The notes under the pieces are model-generated. The model had not been told where the DNA came from and ran no database searches. It was given only the letters and a program-made list of their open reading frames with translations. A stretch of 35,800 bases of DNA from Methylocystaceae bacterium (lineage in GTDB: Bacteria; Pseudomonadota; Alphaproteobacteria; Rhizobiales; Beijerinckiaceae), in contig WSXZ01000031.1 in NCBI GenBank assembly GCA_009773555.1, forward strand, positions 1 to 35,800, read 5' to 3'. The position numbers were made by a program, and so were the translations under genes. This document shows, one piece after another, positions 18,201-26,212 of this stretch (its first letter is position 1; each line of letters opens with the position of its first letter).

Positions 18201-18410
18201 GGCAGCGAATTGCGCATTCCGCTAGGCGTCGCGATCATCGGCGGCCTGCTGCTCTCGCAGGCGCTGACGCTGTACACGACGCCGGTCATCTATCTCGCCG
18301 TCGAGCGGCTGCGCGTGCGGCTTTCGCCGCCGGCCGAGCCGCCAACCGCCGAGGAATTCGAGCCGGTCGGCGAACTGCCGAAGCCGCCGACCCGGGAGGC
18401 CGCCGAGTGA
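15273..18410 (+). CDS. mdtB: Multidrug RND permease (MdtB/MuxB-like)
   Basis: The 1045-residue inner-membrane pump has 12 expected helices and two large periplasmic loops. It starts with the usual MNVSAPFIQRPVATSLL. The proton-relay residues are present: adjacent Asp401-Asp402 in GFIVDDAIVMIENI on helix 4, and the lysine in GIVKKNAIMMIDFALDAERD (about 917-930) on helix 10. Position after the adaptor and similarity to the following gene indicate the B subunit of an MdtBC-type heterotrimer. It begins within the adaptor stop codon (ATGA) and ends in a GTGA overlap with the next permease. No sign of damage. Confidence 0.94.
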   Translation: MNVSAPFIQRPVATSLLAFAALLFGVMGYLRLPVSPLPQVDFPTIQVTTQLPGANPDTIASLVTASLERQFGQIPSLTSMSSQSSFGLSQITLQFDLDRDIDAAAQDIQAAINAAASTLPRNLPYPPVYAKVNPADTPILTLTLRSKTATLRDLSDRADTLIAPQLSQVTGVGRVSVQGGVRPAVRIQADLGRLAANRISMEELRLAIAAANVAGAKGSLDGRRQSYTLDANDQILRASQYNDIIVTWRNGAPVALRDVAQVVDGLENSRVGGWHNGEQTVVLDVLRQPGANIINTVELVKKELPQIQQALPAGMSLEIVNDRTVTIRASIFEVQLTLVIAAALVVLVVLMFLRSWRATIIAGVSLPLSIIATFSIMWAAGFSLDNLSLMALTIGTGFIVDDAIVMIENIVRNIEEGKAPRQAALDGARQISFTVVSLTVSLIAVFIPLLFMTGIVGRMFSEFALTLTIAVVVSAVISLTLTPMLCAVLLRFAPPRGPSRWETLSLALDRGYYVSLDWALKREKLMLAITVATLALTVALYVVIPKGFLPRQDTGVLSVVLEASADASFDKMTALQAKVSEEFRRDPDVRAVTSVLGVGPLNATTNVARLTVMLRPHSERHENAEKIADRLKAAGQKLPGVALYVQPVQDIQITTRPSRSQYQYTLTSPDREELLLWSNRLLDSLRETPGLRNVAAETQDGGLRTLMRIDREKMGRLGITAQMVDDVLNDAFGQRQISTIYTQSNQYRVILEAAAQYQRDPSALEKLYVAPLGGGPQTPLASFVRLENLSAPLTVAHEDQFPASTISFDLAEGYALGDAVKMIANAEAAIGMPSSILGVFSADAAEFNKSLASEPWLILAAVVSIYVVLGVLYESFAHPFTVLTTLPSAGVGALVALLLFRIEMSIVALIGVVLLMGIVKKNAIMMIDFALDAERDDGLSAREAIVRACHLRFRPIMMTTLAALFGALPLALSHGPGSELRIPLGVAIIGGLLLSQALTLYTTPVIYLAVERLRVRLSPPAEPPTAEEFEPVGELPKPPTREAAE

Positions 18411-21400
18411 ATGTCTCCGCGCCCTTCATCAGGCGGCCGGTCGCGACGACGCTGCTCGCCAGCGCGCTCTTCCTCATCGGCGCCGTCGCTTATTTTTTCC
18501 TGCCGGTGGCGAGTCTGCCAGCGGTGGATTTTCCGATTATCGGCATTTCCGCGCTGCGGCCCGGCGCCGATCCGCAGACCATGGCGGCGTCCGTCGCGGC
18601 GCCGCTGGAACGGCGCCTGTCCAGCATCGCCGGCCTAAACGAGCTGACATCGGCGAATTCGCTTGGCTCGACGCAGATCATCGCGCAATTCGACATATCA
18701 CGGCCGCTGGACGCGGCGGCGCGCGACGTTCAGGCGGCGATCAACGCCTCCATCACCGACCTGCCGTCGGATCTGCCGATGGCGCCCGTCTATCGAAAGG
18801 CGAGCCAGTCGAGCATGCCCGTGCTCGTGCTGGCGATGACCTCCGACACATTGCCGACGAGCGCGATTTTCGATGCGGCCGATTCCGTGATCGCGCAGCG
18901 GATTTCCCAGATCCCAGGCGTCGCCGAGGCGCGCCTCGCGGGCGCCGAGCAGCCGGCGATCCGCGTCCAGGTCGATAGCGCGCGTCTCGCCGCCATGGGG
19001 CTTGGCGTCGACGCCGTCGCCAACGCGCTCAACGCCGCCAACGCGCATTCCGCCGTGGGGGCGCTCGGCGGCAATACGCGGGAGATCACGCTCGCGACGA
19101 CCGATCAGCTATCGACGCCCGAAGACTATCGCAACATCGTCATCGCAGCGCGCGGCGGGGCGGTGGTCAAGCTCGGCGACGTCGCCACGGTCGAGCTCGG
19201 CGTCAAAAACCGCAACGCCGCCGGCTGGTTCAATGGCAAGCCGGCCGTTCTGCTTATCGTCACCAAGCAGCCAAACGCCAATGTGATCGAAACGGTCGAT
19301 CAGATCAAAGCGATGATGCCGCAATTTCAGGAGTGGATCCCGAGCGGCGTCAAGATCGATGTGCTTGCCGACCGCACCCAGACCATTCGCGCCAGTATTC
19401 ACGACATTCAGCGGACGCTGGCGATCTCCGTCTTTCTGGTGATGATGGTCGTCTATGTGTTTTTGCGCCGCGCGACGCCCGTCATCGCCGCCGGCATCAC
19501 CGTGCCTCTCTCCCTGGTCGGCACCTGCGCCGCGATGTGGGTTGCGGGCTTCTCGATCGATAATCTGTCGCTGATGGCGCTGACGATCTCGGTCGGCTTC
19601 GTCGTCGACGACGCCATTGTCATGATCGAAAATATTCAAAGCAACGCCGAGCGCGGTCTCAGCCGCATCGAGGCGGCGCTGGTCGGCTCCAAGCAGATCG
19701 GCTTCACCGTCGTTTCAATCAGCCTGTCGCTCGTCGCCGTCTTCATTCCGCTTCTTTTCATGGAAGGCGTGATGGGCCGGCTGCTGCGCGAATTTTCCTG
19801 GACGCTGACCTTCGCCATTGCGATCTCGACGGTCGTCTCCCTGACCGTGACGCCGATGGTCTGCGCGCGCCTGCCGGCGCCTCGGGAAAGGGCGCCTTCG
19901 CGCTTCGACCGGCTTATCGAAGGCAGTCTCGATCGTATTGTCGATCTTTACGCGCGCAGCCTGCGGCCGGTGATCGATCATCCCTGGGCCACCCTTATTG
20001 TCGTGGTCGTCTCGATCGGCTGGACGGTGCGTCTCTACCAGACGATCCCCAAGGGCAGCCTGCCGCAAGACGACATTGGTCTGATCAATGGAACGACCGA
20101 GGCGGCGGGCGACGTGTCTTTCACGGAGATGGCGCGTTTGCAGCGGCTCGCCTCCGACGTGCTGGTCGCGGATCCCGACGTCGCCAATGTCGGCTCGTTT
20201 ATCGGCGCCAGCAACTTGACCGCCTCGACGAACCAGGGCCGGCTGTTCGTCGCTTTGAAGCCGGCTCACGAGCGCTCCAACTCGAGCAAGGATGTGATCG
20301 CGCGGCTGCGCCGCGAATTCGCGAAAATTCCGGGCCTCAGCGTGTTCATGGTGCCGTCTCAGGATCTGCGAACGGGCGGACGGCTGAGCAAGTCGCAATA
20401 TCAGTTCACCCTGTCGAGTCCATCAATCGAAATTCTCGAGACCTGGCGTGACAAAGTGCTGGCGCGCCTAAAGCAGGCGCCCGAACTCGTCGACGTCGCC
20501 TCCGACCAGGAGCGCGGCGGGCTGCGCGCCAAGGTCGTCATCGATCGCAGCGCCGCCTCCCGAATGAATGTGCAGATCGCCGCAATCGACGCCGCGCTGA
20601 ACAGCGCTTTCGGCCAGAGACAGGATGCGATCGTCTATACCCAGCGCAACCAATATCGCGTGATCTATGAGACGCCGCTCGAACGTCAGCGGGACATTCG
20701 CGACCTCGCCGGCGTTTATGTCTCCTCAGCAACCGGCGAGCAGATTCCGCTGACAGCGCTCGCCCATATCGAGCGCAGCTCGATGCCGCTCGTCGTCAAT
20801 CATCAGGGCGTCGTGCCGGCGACGACAATCTCTTACAATGTCGCGCCAGGCTATAGTCTCGACGCCACCGTCGCGGCGATCGAACTGGCGATCGCCGAAC
20901 TCAATCCGCCAGGCGGCCTGCGCGCCGAATTCGCTGGCGACGTCGCGGATTTCCGCAAGGTGGCGGCGGGAATGGCGGTGCTGATCCTCGCTGCTCTGCT
21001 TTCGGTGTACATTATTCTTGGCATTCTTTACGAAAGCCTCATCCATCCGATCACGATCATCTCGACGCTGCCCTCGGCAGGCCTGGGCGCGCTGCTGTCG
21101 CTCGAACTATTCAATGTCGAATTCACCATTATCGCCTTCATCGGCATTTTGCTGCTGATCGGCATCGTCAAGAAGAACGGCATCATGCTCGTCGACTTTG
21201 CCTTGCAAGCGGAGCGCGACGGCGGCATGTCCGTGCATGACGCGGCGCTCGCGGCGGCGCGCGAACGCTTCCGTCCCATTCTGATGACGACGCTTGCCGC
21301 GATTTTCGGCGCGCTGCCGCTCGCCTTCGCGACCGGGATCGGCGCCGAACTCCGGCGTCCGCTCGGCATCACCATCGTCGGCGGATTGCTGCTCAGCCAG

Positions 21401-21517
21401 GCGCTGACGCTCTACACGACGCCGGTGATCTATCTGTTGATGAGCAAGCTTCGGCGCGCGAAGCCGGCCGCGCCCGCGCAAGCGCGGGTCACGCCGCTAA
21501 AAGCCCGCGGAGCCTAG
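18407..21517 (+). CDS. mdtC: Multidrug RND permease (MdtC/MuxC-like)
   Basis: The 1036-residue partner of the preceding permease starts at a GTG inside that gene's stop (GTGA). The N-terminus MNVSAPFIRRPVATTLL is nearly the same as its neighbour's, consistent with an old gene duplication. It also keeps the proton-relay pair Asp401-Asp402 (VGFVVDDAIVMIENIQ) and GIVKKNGIMLVDFALQAERD. In E. coli, MdtB and MdtC form a mixed 2:1 trimer with divided roles, and the same is likely here. The gene ends the operon; the palindromic repeat at 21517-21625 starts right at its stop codon and may act as terminator or mRNA-stabilising structure. Confidence 0.94.
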   Translation: MNVSAPFIRRPVATTLLASALFLIGAVAYFFLPVASLPAVDFPIIGISALRPGADPQTMAASVAAPLERRLSSIAGLNELTSANSLGSTQIIAQFDISRPLDAAARDVQAAINASITDLPSDLPMAPVYRKASQSSMPVLVLAMTSDTLPTSAIFDAADSVIAQRISQIPGVAEARLAGAEQPAIRVQVDSARLAAMGLGVDAVANALNAANAHSAVGALGGNTREITLATTDQLSTPEDYRNIVIAARGGAVVKLGDVATVELGVKNRNAAGWFNGKPAVLLIVTKQPNANVIETVDQIKAMMPQFQEWIPSGVKIDVLADRTQTIRASIHDIQRTLAISVFLVMMVVYVFLRRATPVIAAGITVPLSLVGTCAAMWVAGFSIDNLSLMALTISVGFVVDDAIVMIENIQSNAERGLSRIEAALVGSKQIGFTVVSISLSLVAVFIPLLFMEGVMGRLLREFSWTLTFAIAISTVVSLTVTPMVCARLPAPRERAPSRFDRLIEGSLDRIVDLYARSLRPVIDHPWATLIVVVVSIGWTVRLYQTIPKGSLPQDDIGLINGTTEAAGDVSFTEMARLQRLASDVLVADPDVANVGSFIGASNLTASTNQGRLFVALKPAHERSNSSKDVIARLRREFAKIPGLSVFMVPSQDLRTGGRLSKSQYQFTLSSPSIEILETWRDKVLARLKQAPELVDVASDQERGGLRAKVVIDRSAASRMNVQIAAIDAALNSAFGQRQDAIVYTQRNQYRVIYETPLERQRDIRDLAGVYVSSATGEQIPLTALAHIERSSMPLVVNHQGVVPATTISYNVAPGYSLDATVAAIELAIAELNPPGGLRAEFAGDVADFRKVAAGMAVLILAALLSVYIILGILYESLIHPITIISTLPSAGLGALLSLELFNVEFTIIAFIGILLLIGIVKKNGIMLVDFALQAERDGGMSVHDAALAAARERFRPILMTTLAAIFGALPLAFATGIGAELRRPLGITIVGGLLLSQALTLYTTPVIYLLMSKLRRAKPAAPAQARVTPLKARGA

Positions 21518-21625
21518 AGCAGATCCCCGATCACATGGAATCATGTGCTCGGGGAGCGCTCAAAATCAGAATGTTGGAGCAGGTTTCTCATCGAAAAAGT
21601 CGGTCAACTTTTTCGGAACCTGCTC
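21517..21625. repeat. Palindromic intergenic repeat element with two hairpins
   Basis: Two dyads lie side by side. Hairpin one pairs TCCCCGATCACATG (21524-21537) with CATGTGCTCGGGGA (21542-21555) around a GAAT loop, with one mismatch, and is framed by GAGC and GCTC. Hairpin two pairs GAGCAGGT (21577-21584) with ACCTGCTC (21618-21625) and, inside, CGAAAAAGT (21592-21600) with ACTTTTTCG (21607-21615). GAGC/GCTC borders on both units suggest a modular, dispersed element of the REP or RIME-like kind known in Rhizobiales genomes. It sits between the convergent ends of mdtC and the small minus-strand gene, where it could terminate both. Confidence 0.85.
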
Positions 21626-21630
21626 AAGCG

Positions 21631-21918
21631 TCAGTGCGCCGGCGGTTGTGGCGCCGCGAAGAAGAAGCGCAGCACCTGGGCCGCGCCGCAATCCTCGATC
21701 GGGACGTGCCAGAACTTGGAATCGAGATCGGGAAACCGCTCCATCGGCAGCTGGATCTGCGTGAGCCGCGCGTGACTGTCGAAACCTCGAAGCATGGCGC
21801 GCTCGAACAGTTTCAGCAGTTGCTCTTCGCAGTCTGGCACTTCCGTGACGGTGAGAATGGTGTTGTTGGCGAGGGGGAAGTCTTTGTCGAACAGCTGTTC
21901 CATATTAACCGGCGCCAT
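21631..21918 (-). CDS. Small conserved-looking protein, unknown function
   Basis: The product is 95 residues with no signal peptide or membrane helix. The ATG has GGAGA seven or so bases upstream, and codon use is normal, so it looks like a real gene. The sequence is acidic and well folded in appearance (EVPDCEEQLLKLFERAM, LTQIQLPMERFPDLDSKFW, AAQVLRFFFAAP), with two cysteines that are not in a metal motif. It does not match a family I know. It is isolated: the repeat element lies just past its stop codon and bluB is on the same strand 149 bases upstream. Confidence 0.65.
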   Translation of the reverse strand: MAPVNMEQLFDKDFPLANNTILTVTEVPDCEEQLLKLFERAMLRGFDSHARLTQIQLPMERFPDLDSKFWHVPIEDCGAAQVLRFFFAAPQPPAH

Positions 21919-22066
21919 GTTCGCGTCTCCGACGCCCCCGAGATGGAGCTTCGACTATCCTGGAAGTCCTAACGCGCCAACCCTTAACATCACGCCAAAA
22001 GATGAGTGACGCTAACACGTTGGCGATAGGAGTCCACAGGAAAGCCGGGCTCAGCCTTTCAGTTAT

Positions 22067-22789
22067 TTAAGGCGGGTTTGTGGAAGCGACCAGTTCTCCC
22101 CAGCTGTCCTCGAAGATCAGATTCTCCAAGGGCAGACGCGAGGCCCAGCGTTTCGCTTCGAGCTCCGGCAGTCTATAGGCCTGCGCGACATAGCCGACGC
22201 AGAGATAGGCCACGATGGCGATCTCATTGGGAATCCTGAAGATCTGGCGCAGATCGGCATCCTTGACGATGCTCACCCAGCCGACGCCGACGCCTTCGGC
22301 CCGCGCCGCAAGCCATAGATTTTGTACAGCGCAGGCGGTGCTCAGAATATCGGTGTCGGGCTGCTGCGTGCGTCCGAGCCCGGTCGCGCCGAACCGCGCG
22401 CGATCGCAGGTGACGCAGATATTAAGCGGGGCTTTCACGATGCCCTGCAGCTTAAGGCTGCGATAGAGCGAGCGGCGCTCCGGCTCCAGCGCCTGTTCCT
22501 CGGCTTCGCAGGCGCGTTGAAAGGCCGCATAGGCGGCGCGCCGCTTCTCGACGTCCCTGATGACGATGAAGTTCCAAGGCTGCATGAAGCCGACGGAGGG
22601 CGCATGATGCGCCGCATCGAGGATGCGCAGCAGAACCTCGCGCGGCACGTCGTCGGGAAGGAATTCGTCGCGCACGTCGCGGCGCGCGTGGATGACGCGG
22701 TAGATCGCCGCGCGTTCGGCCTCGCTAAAGGCTGCGGCGGGCGTAAGACCCGCTTGCTCCTCATCCGGCTTCGATGACTCAGCCGCCAT
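22067..22789 (-). CDS. bluB: 5,6-dimethylbenzimidazole synthase
   Basis: BluB destroys FMNH2 with oxygen to make 5,6-dimethylbenzimidazole, the lower ligand of vitamin B12. The 240-residue protein is a nitroreductase-fold flavoenzyme. Recognisable parts are VIHARRDVRDEF (holding the catalytic-region Asp), HAPSVGFMQPWNF at the flavin site, GLGRTQQPDTDILSTACAVQNLWLAARAEGVGVGWVSI and the C-terminal WASRLPLENLIFEDSWG. The start at 22789 is preceded by GGAGAG and overlaps the end of cobC by 11 bases, making bluB the last gene of the cobalamin operon. An upstream ATG at 22813 lies deep in cobC and is less likely. The presence of bluB implies aerobic B12 biology. Confidence 0.94.
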   Translation of the reverse strand: MAAESSKPDEEQAGLTPAAAFSEAERAAIYRVIHARRDVRDEFLPDDVPREVLLRILDAAHHAPSVGFMQPWNFIVIRDVEKRRAAYAAFQRACEAEEQALEPERRSLYRSLKLQGIVKAPLNICVTCDRARFGATGLGRTQQPDTDILSTACAVQNLWLAARAEGVGVGWVSIVKDADLRQIFRIPNEIAIVAYLCVGYVAQAYRLPELEAKRWASRLPLENLIFEDSWGELVASTNPP

Positions 22790-23770
22790 CGACGCTCTCC
22801 AGCGCTGCGGCAAGCCGCCCCCAGGCGGACTCGCTTGGCGGCAGACCGAACCGCAGCCAGTCTGACTTTCCGGCGAAGGCTCGGGTCAATATGCCGCGCG
22901 CGGCGAAAAGCGTGAACCAGCGCGCGGCTTGCGGATGCGCCGCCAGCCGAAACAGCGTCGTTCCGCCCACGATGTGAAAACCCGCCTGCGTCAAAAGCGC
23001 GTCGAGGCGCGCAGCGTCGCCCGCGCAGGCTCGCGCGGCGTTCGCGCGCCATACGTCATCTGAAAGCGCGCGGGCGCCGACGGCGAGCGCCGGACCGGAC
23101 ACGGCCCAGGGTCCGAGCGCGGCGCGCAGCTTCGCCCCGCGCACACGCGAACAGAGCGCGAAGCCGAGCCGCAATCCGGGAAGCCCATAGGCCTTGCCGA
23201 AGGAGCGCAGCACGACGAGGCTCTCGTTCTGCGCGAAACGCGCAACGCTGCGTTCCGGCGTGAAATCCATGAAGGATTCATCGACGATCAGCAGACCGCG
23301 TTGCGACATCTGCGCGGCGGCGGACAAAATGTCCTGCGGCTCGATGCTGCGTCCGTCCGGGTTGTTGGGATTGACGATCACGCCGACGTCGGCGCCTGCA
23401 AGCGCGTCCAATGTTTCCACCGTATCGACCTGCGCGCCCATTGCCGCCCAACAGGCGGCGTGCTCGGCGTAAGTGAAGCCGAAGATCGCGACGCGTCTGG
23501 CCGGGAAAACGCGCGGCAGCATCTGAATGAAGCGGCGGGCGCGGCATAGGCGCGACGCGCGGCGCTGTCGAGCGCGGCGAACGCGTCATCGTCGGGTAGC
23601 CGCGTAAACACATCATCGGCAAGCGGCGGCAGCGGATAGGCGCGCGGATTGACGCCTGTGGAGAGGTCGACCCAGGGCTGCGGGGCGTTCGGATAGAGTC
23701 GGCGCGCGGCGTCGAGTCGCCCGCCATGCGCCACGACGGGCGGCGCGCCAATTGCCGAATGCGCCGTCAT
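22779..23770 (-). pseudogene. cobC: Threonine-phosphate decarboxylase-like gene, frameshifted
   Basis: CobC (called CobD in Salmonella) makes aminopropanol phosphate for the B12 nucleotide loop. Here the product is split over two frames. The N-terminal part (from ATG 23770: VAHGGRLDAARRLYP, WVDLSTGVNPRAYPLPP, ALDSAARRAYAAP) runs in one frame to about 23530. The rest (FIQMLPRVFPARRVAIFGFTYAEHAA, VIVNPNNPDGRS, LIVDESFMDF, the PLP-lysine region RSFGKAYGLPGLRLGF, GPWAVSGPAL) is in another frame to 22779. Family proteins have about 10-13 more residues at the junction, including a PGTQ motif that helps hold the PLP phosphate; those are absent. So this is a small deletion plus frame change, not a simple one-base slip. 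Either the gene is dead or the assembly is wrong there. It overlaps cobQ (ATGA) upstream and bluB downstream. Confidence 0.8.
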
Positions 23771-25224
23771 CGCGCCATCTCCCACAGCGCGTCGAGATCA
23801 ATGTGGCGCGCGCAATGCGCCGCCAGCGCGTCGAGCGTCTCTTCGATCGATTCTTCATACCGAAGCGAAGATGGCGGCGCGCCGAGCGTTCGCAGCAGCG
23901 ACGCGCGCAAGCAATCATCCGCGAAGATTCCATGCGCATAGGCGCCCGCCACACGGCCGTCCAGCGAGATCGCGCCATCCGCGCGACCATCCGCCAGTTG
24001 CAACGCTGGCCGCGCGCAGTCGGGACCGGTGGTTGCGCCGACATGCATTTCGTAGCCGCAGAAGGGCGCGTCGAAAATCGGCGCGTGACCGTTGACCGGA
24101 CTCAGCGTTTTTTCTCCCGTCAGCGTCGTTTCAACATCGAGGAGACCCAAGCCCTGCGCGTCGCCGGCGGCGCCTTCGACGCCGAGCGGATCGCAGATAA
24201 CGCGGCCGAGCATCTGATAGCCGCCGCAGACGCCGAAGACGCGGCCGCCGCGGCGCACATGCGCGAGAATGTCGATGTCCCAGCCATAGGCGCGCAGCGC
24301 CGCGAGATCTGCGATCGTCGCTTTCGATCCCGGCAGGATGACGAGTTGCGTTTCCGGCGGCAGCGGCTCTCCCTCCTTGAGGAAGACCAGGCGCACGCCG
24401 GGTTCGGCCTTCAGCGGATCGAGGTCGTCGAAATTAGCGATATGCGGCAGGAGCGGCGCGGCGATCGTCACGCCATCGCATTGATCCTGGCCTCGCATGC
24501 GCAACCCGAATGCGTCCTCGGCCGGAAGCCGCGCCGCGGCCTCAAAAAACGGCACGAGGCCGAGCGAACGCCAGCCAGTCCGCGTTTCGATAAAGCGCAG
24601 GCCATCGTCGAACAGCGAGGCGTCGCCGCGAAACTTGTTGACGATGAACCCTTCGATCATCGCCGCGTCGTCATCGCCGAGCGCCGCCTTGCAGCCGACG
24701 AGTTGAGCGATGACGCCGCCGCGGTCGATGTCGCCGACCAGCACGACCGGAACGTCGGCTTCGCGAGCAAAGCCCATATTGGCGATGTCGTTCTGGCGAA
24801 GATTGATTTCGGCGGCGCTGCCGGCGCCTTCGACGATGACAAGCTCGGCTTCAGCTTTCAGCCGCGCATAGCTCTCAAGCACAGGCTGCATCAGACGCGG
24901 CTTCAAGTCCTGGTAATCGCGCGCCTTCGCCTGGCCGACGACGCGTCCCTGCAGGATGATTTGCGCGCCCGAGGCGCCTTGCGGTTTGAGCAGCACGGGA
25001 TTCATGTCGATGCGAGGCGTAAGCCGCGCGGCGCGCGCCTGCAAGGCCTGGGCGCGGCCGATCTCGCCGCCGTCGGCGGTCACCGCGGCGTTGTTCGACA
25101 TGTTCTGCGGTTTGAAGGGCGCGACCCTGACGCCGCGATTGGCGAAGGCGCGGGCGAGCCCGGCGACGAGCAGCGACTTGCCGACGTCGGAGCCCGTGCC
25201 CTGGAGCATCAGCGTGCGGCTCAT
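23767..25224 (-). CDS. cobQ: Cobyric acid synthase
   Basis: CobQ amidates four side chains of adenosylcobyrinic acid a,c-diamide using glutamine and ATP. The 485-residue protein has the dethiobiotin-synthase-like ATPase half (GTGSDVGKS at 9-17, [43 protein letters not shown]) and a glutamine amidotransferase half with the nucleophile Cys333 in [11 protein letters not shown] and a late AYAHGIF histidine. YEMHVG is also family-typical. The start codon is embedded in the stop of cobK and its stop overlaps the cobC start (ATGA both times), so it is in the middle of a coupled operon. No abnormality seen. Confidence 0.96.
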   Translation of the reverse strand: MSRTLMLQGTGSDVGKSLLVAGLARAFANRGVRVAPFKPQNMSNNAAVTADGGEIGRAQALQARAARLTPRIDMNPVLLKPQGASGAQIILQGRVVGQAKARDYQDLKPRLMQPVLESYARLKAEAELVIVEGAGSAAEINLRQNDIANMGFAREADVPVVLVGDIDRGGVIAQLVGCKAALGDDDAAMIEGFIVNKFRGDASLFDDGLRFIETRTGWRSLGLVPFFEAAARLPAEDAFGLRMRGQDQCDGVTIAAPLLPHIANFDDLDPLKAEPGVRLVFLKEGEPLPPETQLVILPGSKATIADLAALRAYGWDIDILAHVRRGGRVFGVCGGYQMLGRVICDPLGVEGAAGDAQGLGLLDVETTLTGEKTLSPVNGHAPIFDAPFCGYEMHVGATTGPDCARPALQLADGRADGAISLDGRVAGAYAHGIFADDCLRASLLRTLGAPPSSLRYEESIEETLDALAAHCARHIDLDALWEMAR

Positions 25225-26006
25225 GAAGCGAGGAAAGCCATCGCCGCGTCGATGCTATGCGTCGTCGCGGCGTCCGCGCTTGCCGGACGGGCGATCATAA
25301 CAACGTCAAGCCCGAGCATCCGCGCCGCTTCGATCTTGGCGTAGGCGAGCGCGCCGCCGCTGTTCTTGGTGACGACGATCTCGATGCGCCCCTCGCGCAT
25401 CAGCGCGATCTCATCCTCGAGCGCGAAGGGACCGCGGCCGAAGATCACCTCGCAGGACAGTGGCAGATCGCCGGCGTTCGGCGGTTCGATCACGCGCAGG
25501 AGATAGTCGTGCTGAGGCGCAAAGCGAAATTCGGCGACGCCTTGCCGGCCGATCGCAAGAAAGACTCGGCGTGGCGCGGCGCCGAGCGCGCTTACCGCTG
25601 CGGCGTTGTCGTCGACGTCGATCCAGCGATCGCCCTGCGCACAGACCCATGGCGGGCGCGTCAGGACGAGCAGCGGCACGTTGGCGACGGCGCAGGCGGC
25701 GCGGGCGTTGGCGGAGATGCGCGCGGCGAAGGGATGCGTCGCGTCGATCACATGCGAAATGCGCTCTTCGATGAGATAGCGCGTCAATCCTTCGACGCCG
25801 CCGAAGCCGCCCACGCGAACCGGCAGATCATGCGCGAGCGGCGCGCTGGTGCGTCCGGCGAGCGAGATGACGCCTGCGAGACGCGGGTCGGCGGCAATGC
25901 GCGTCGCAAGCGCGCGCGCTTCGCTCGAGCCGCCGAGCACGAGCGCGCGGCGATGCGAGTGCGCGGCATACGAAGAGAGAAGAGATGACGAAAGCGAAAC
26001 TGTCAC
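25221..26006 (-). CDS. cobK: Precorrin-6A reductase
   Basis: CobK reduces the macrocycle of precorrin-6A with NADPH in the aerobic cobalamin route (CbiJ does the matching step in the anaerobic route). Family features are [13 protein letters not shown] near the N-terminus, [25 protein letters not shown], the VIFGRGPF segment and [15 protein letters not shown] near the end. I chose the GTG at 26006 (261 residues) because GGTGGA lies seven bases upstream; the ATG at 26036 would add ten residues. Family proteins usually begin only a few residues before LVLGG, so either choice leaves an unusual Ser-rich N-terminal extension. It is the first gene of the cobK-cobQ-cobC-bluB operon. I looked for a cobalamin riboswitch upstream and did not find one. 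Confidence 0.9.
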   Translation of the reverse strand: MTVSLSSSLLSSYAAHSHRRALVLGGSSEARALATRIAADPRLAGVISLAGRTSAPLAHDLPVRVGGFGGVEGLTRYLIEERISHVIDATHPFAARISANARAACAVANVPLLVLTRPPWVCAQGDRWIDVDDNAAAVSALGAAPRRVFLAIGRQGVAEFRFAPQHDYLLRVIEPPNAGDLPLSCEVIFGRGPFALEDEIALMREGRIEIVVTKNSGGALAYAKIEAARMLGLDVVMIARPASADAATTHSIDAAMAFLAS

Positions 26007-26066
26007 GCCAATGTCCACCGATCCTATTACGCGCATCACTGCAGAACTGATTGATCGCTTCGCAGA

Positions 26067-26160
26067 TGTCATTCCCGACGCGCGGAAGCGCGATCGGGAA
26101 CCCAGTCTCTTATGGCGATACTAAATTCCCGATCAGGCCTTCGGCCTGTCGGGAATGACA
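26067..26160. repeat. Palindromic repeat element, nested inverted repeats
   Basis: The ends TGTCATTCCCGA (26067-26078) and TCGGGAATGACA (26149-26160) are perfect 12-bp inverted repeats. Each half also folds on itself: TCCCGACGCGC with GCGCGATCGGGA on the left, and ATTCCCGATCAGGCC with GGCCTGTCGGGAAT on the right, each with one unpaired base. The element therefore can form either two small hairpins or one long cruciform. It lies between the oxidoreductase stop and the cobK start on the same strand. The TGTCATTCCCGA core resembles dispersed repeats seen in many proteobacterial genomes. Confidence 0.85.
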
Positions 26161-26212
26161 GCCCCGAGGCGCTGGCGGTCGGATTTATATCACCGCTTAA
26201 TCCCGGCGATGC

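Noticed and set aside
23752..25344. A 530-codon plus-strand frame opposite cobQ and the start of cobC
   Set aside because: Its composition is that of a shadow of a GC-rich gene, and it covers conserved CobQ sequence on the other strand.
26007..26212. Possible cobalamin riboswitch before cobK
   Set aside because: The B12-box and the conserved core segments were not found on the minus strand. The structure present is explained by the nested inverted repeat.
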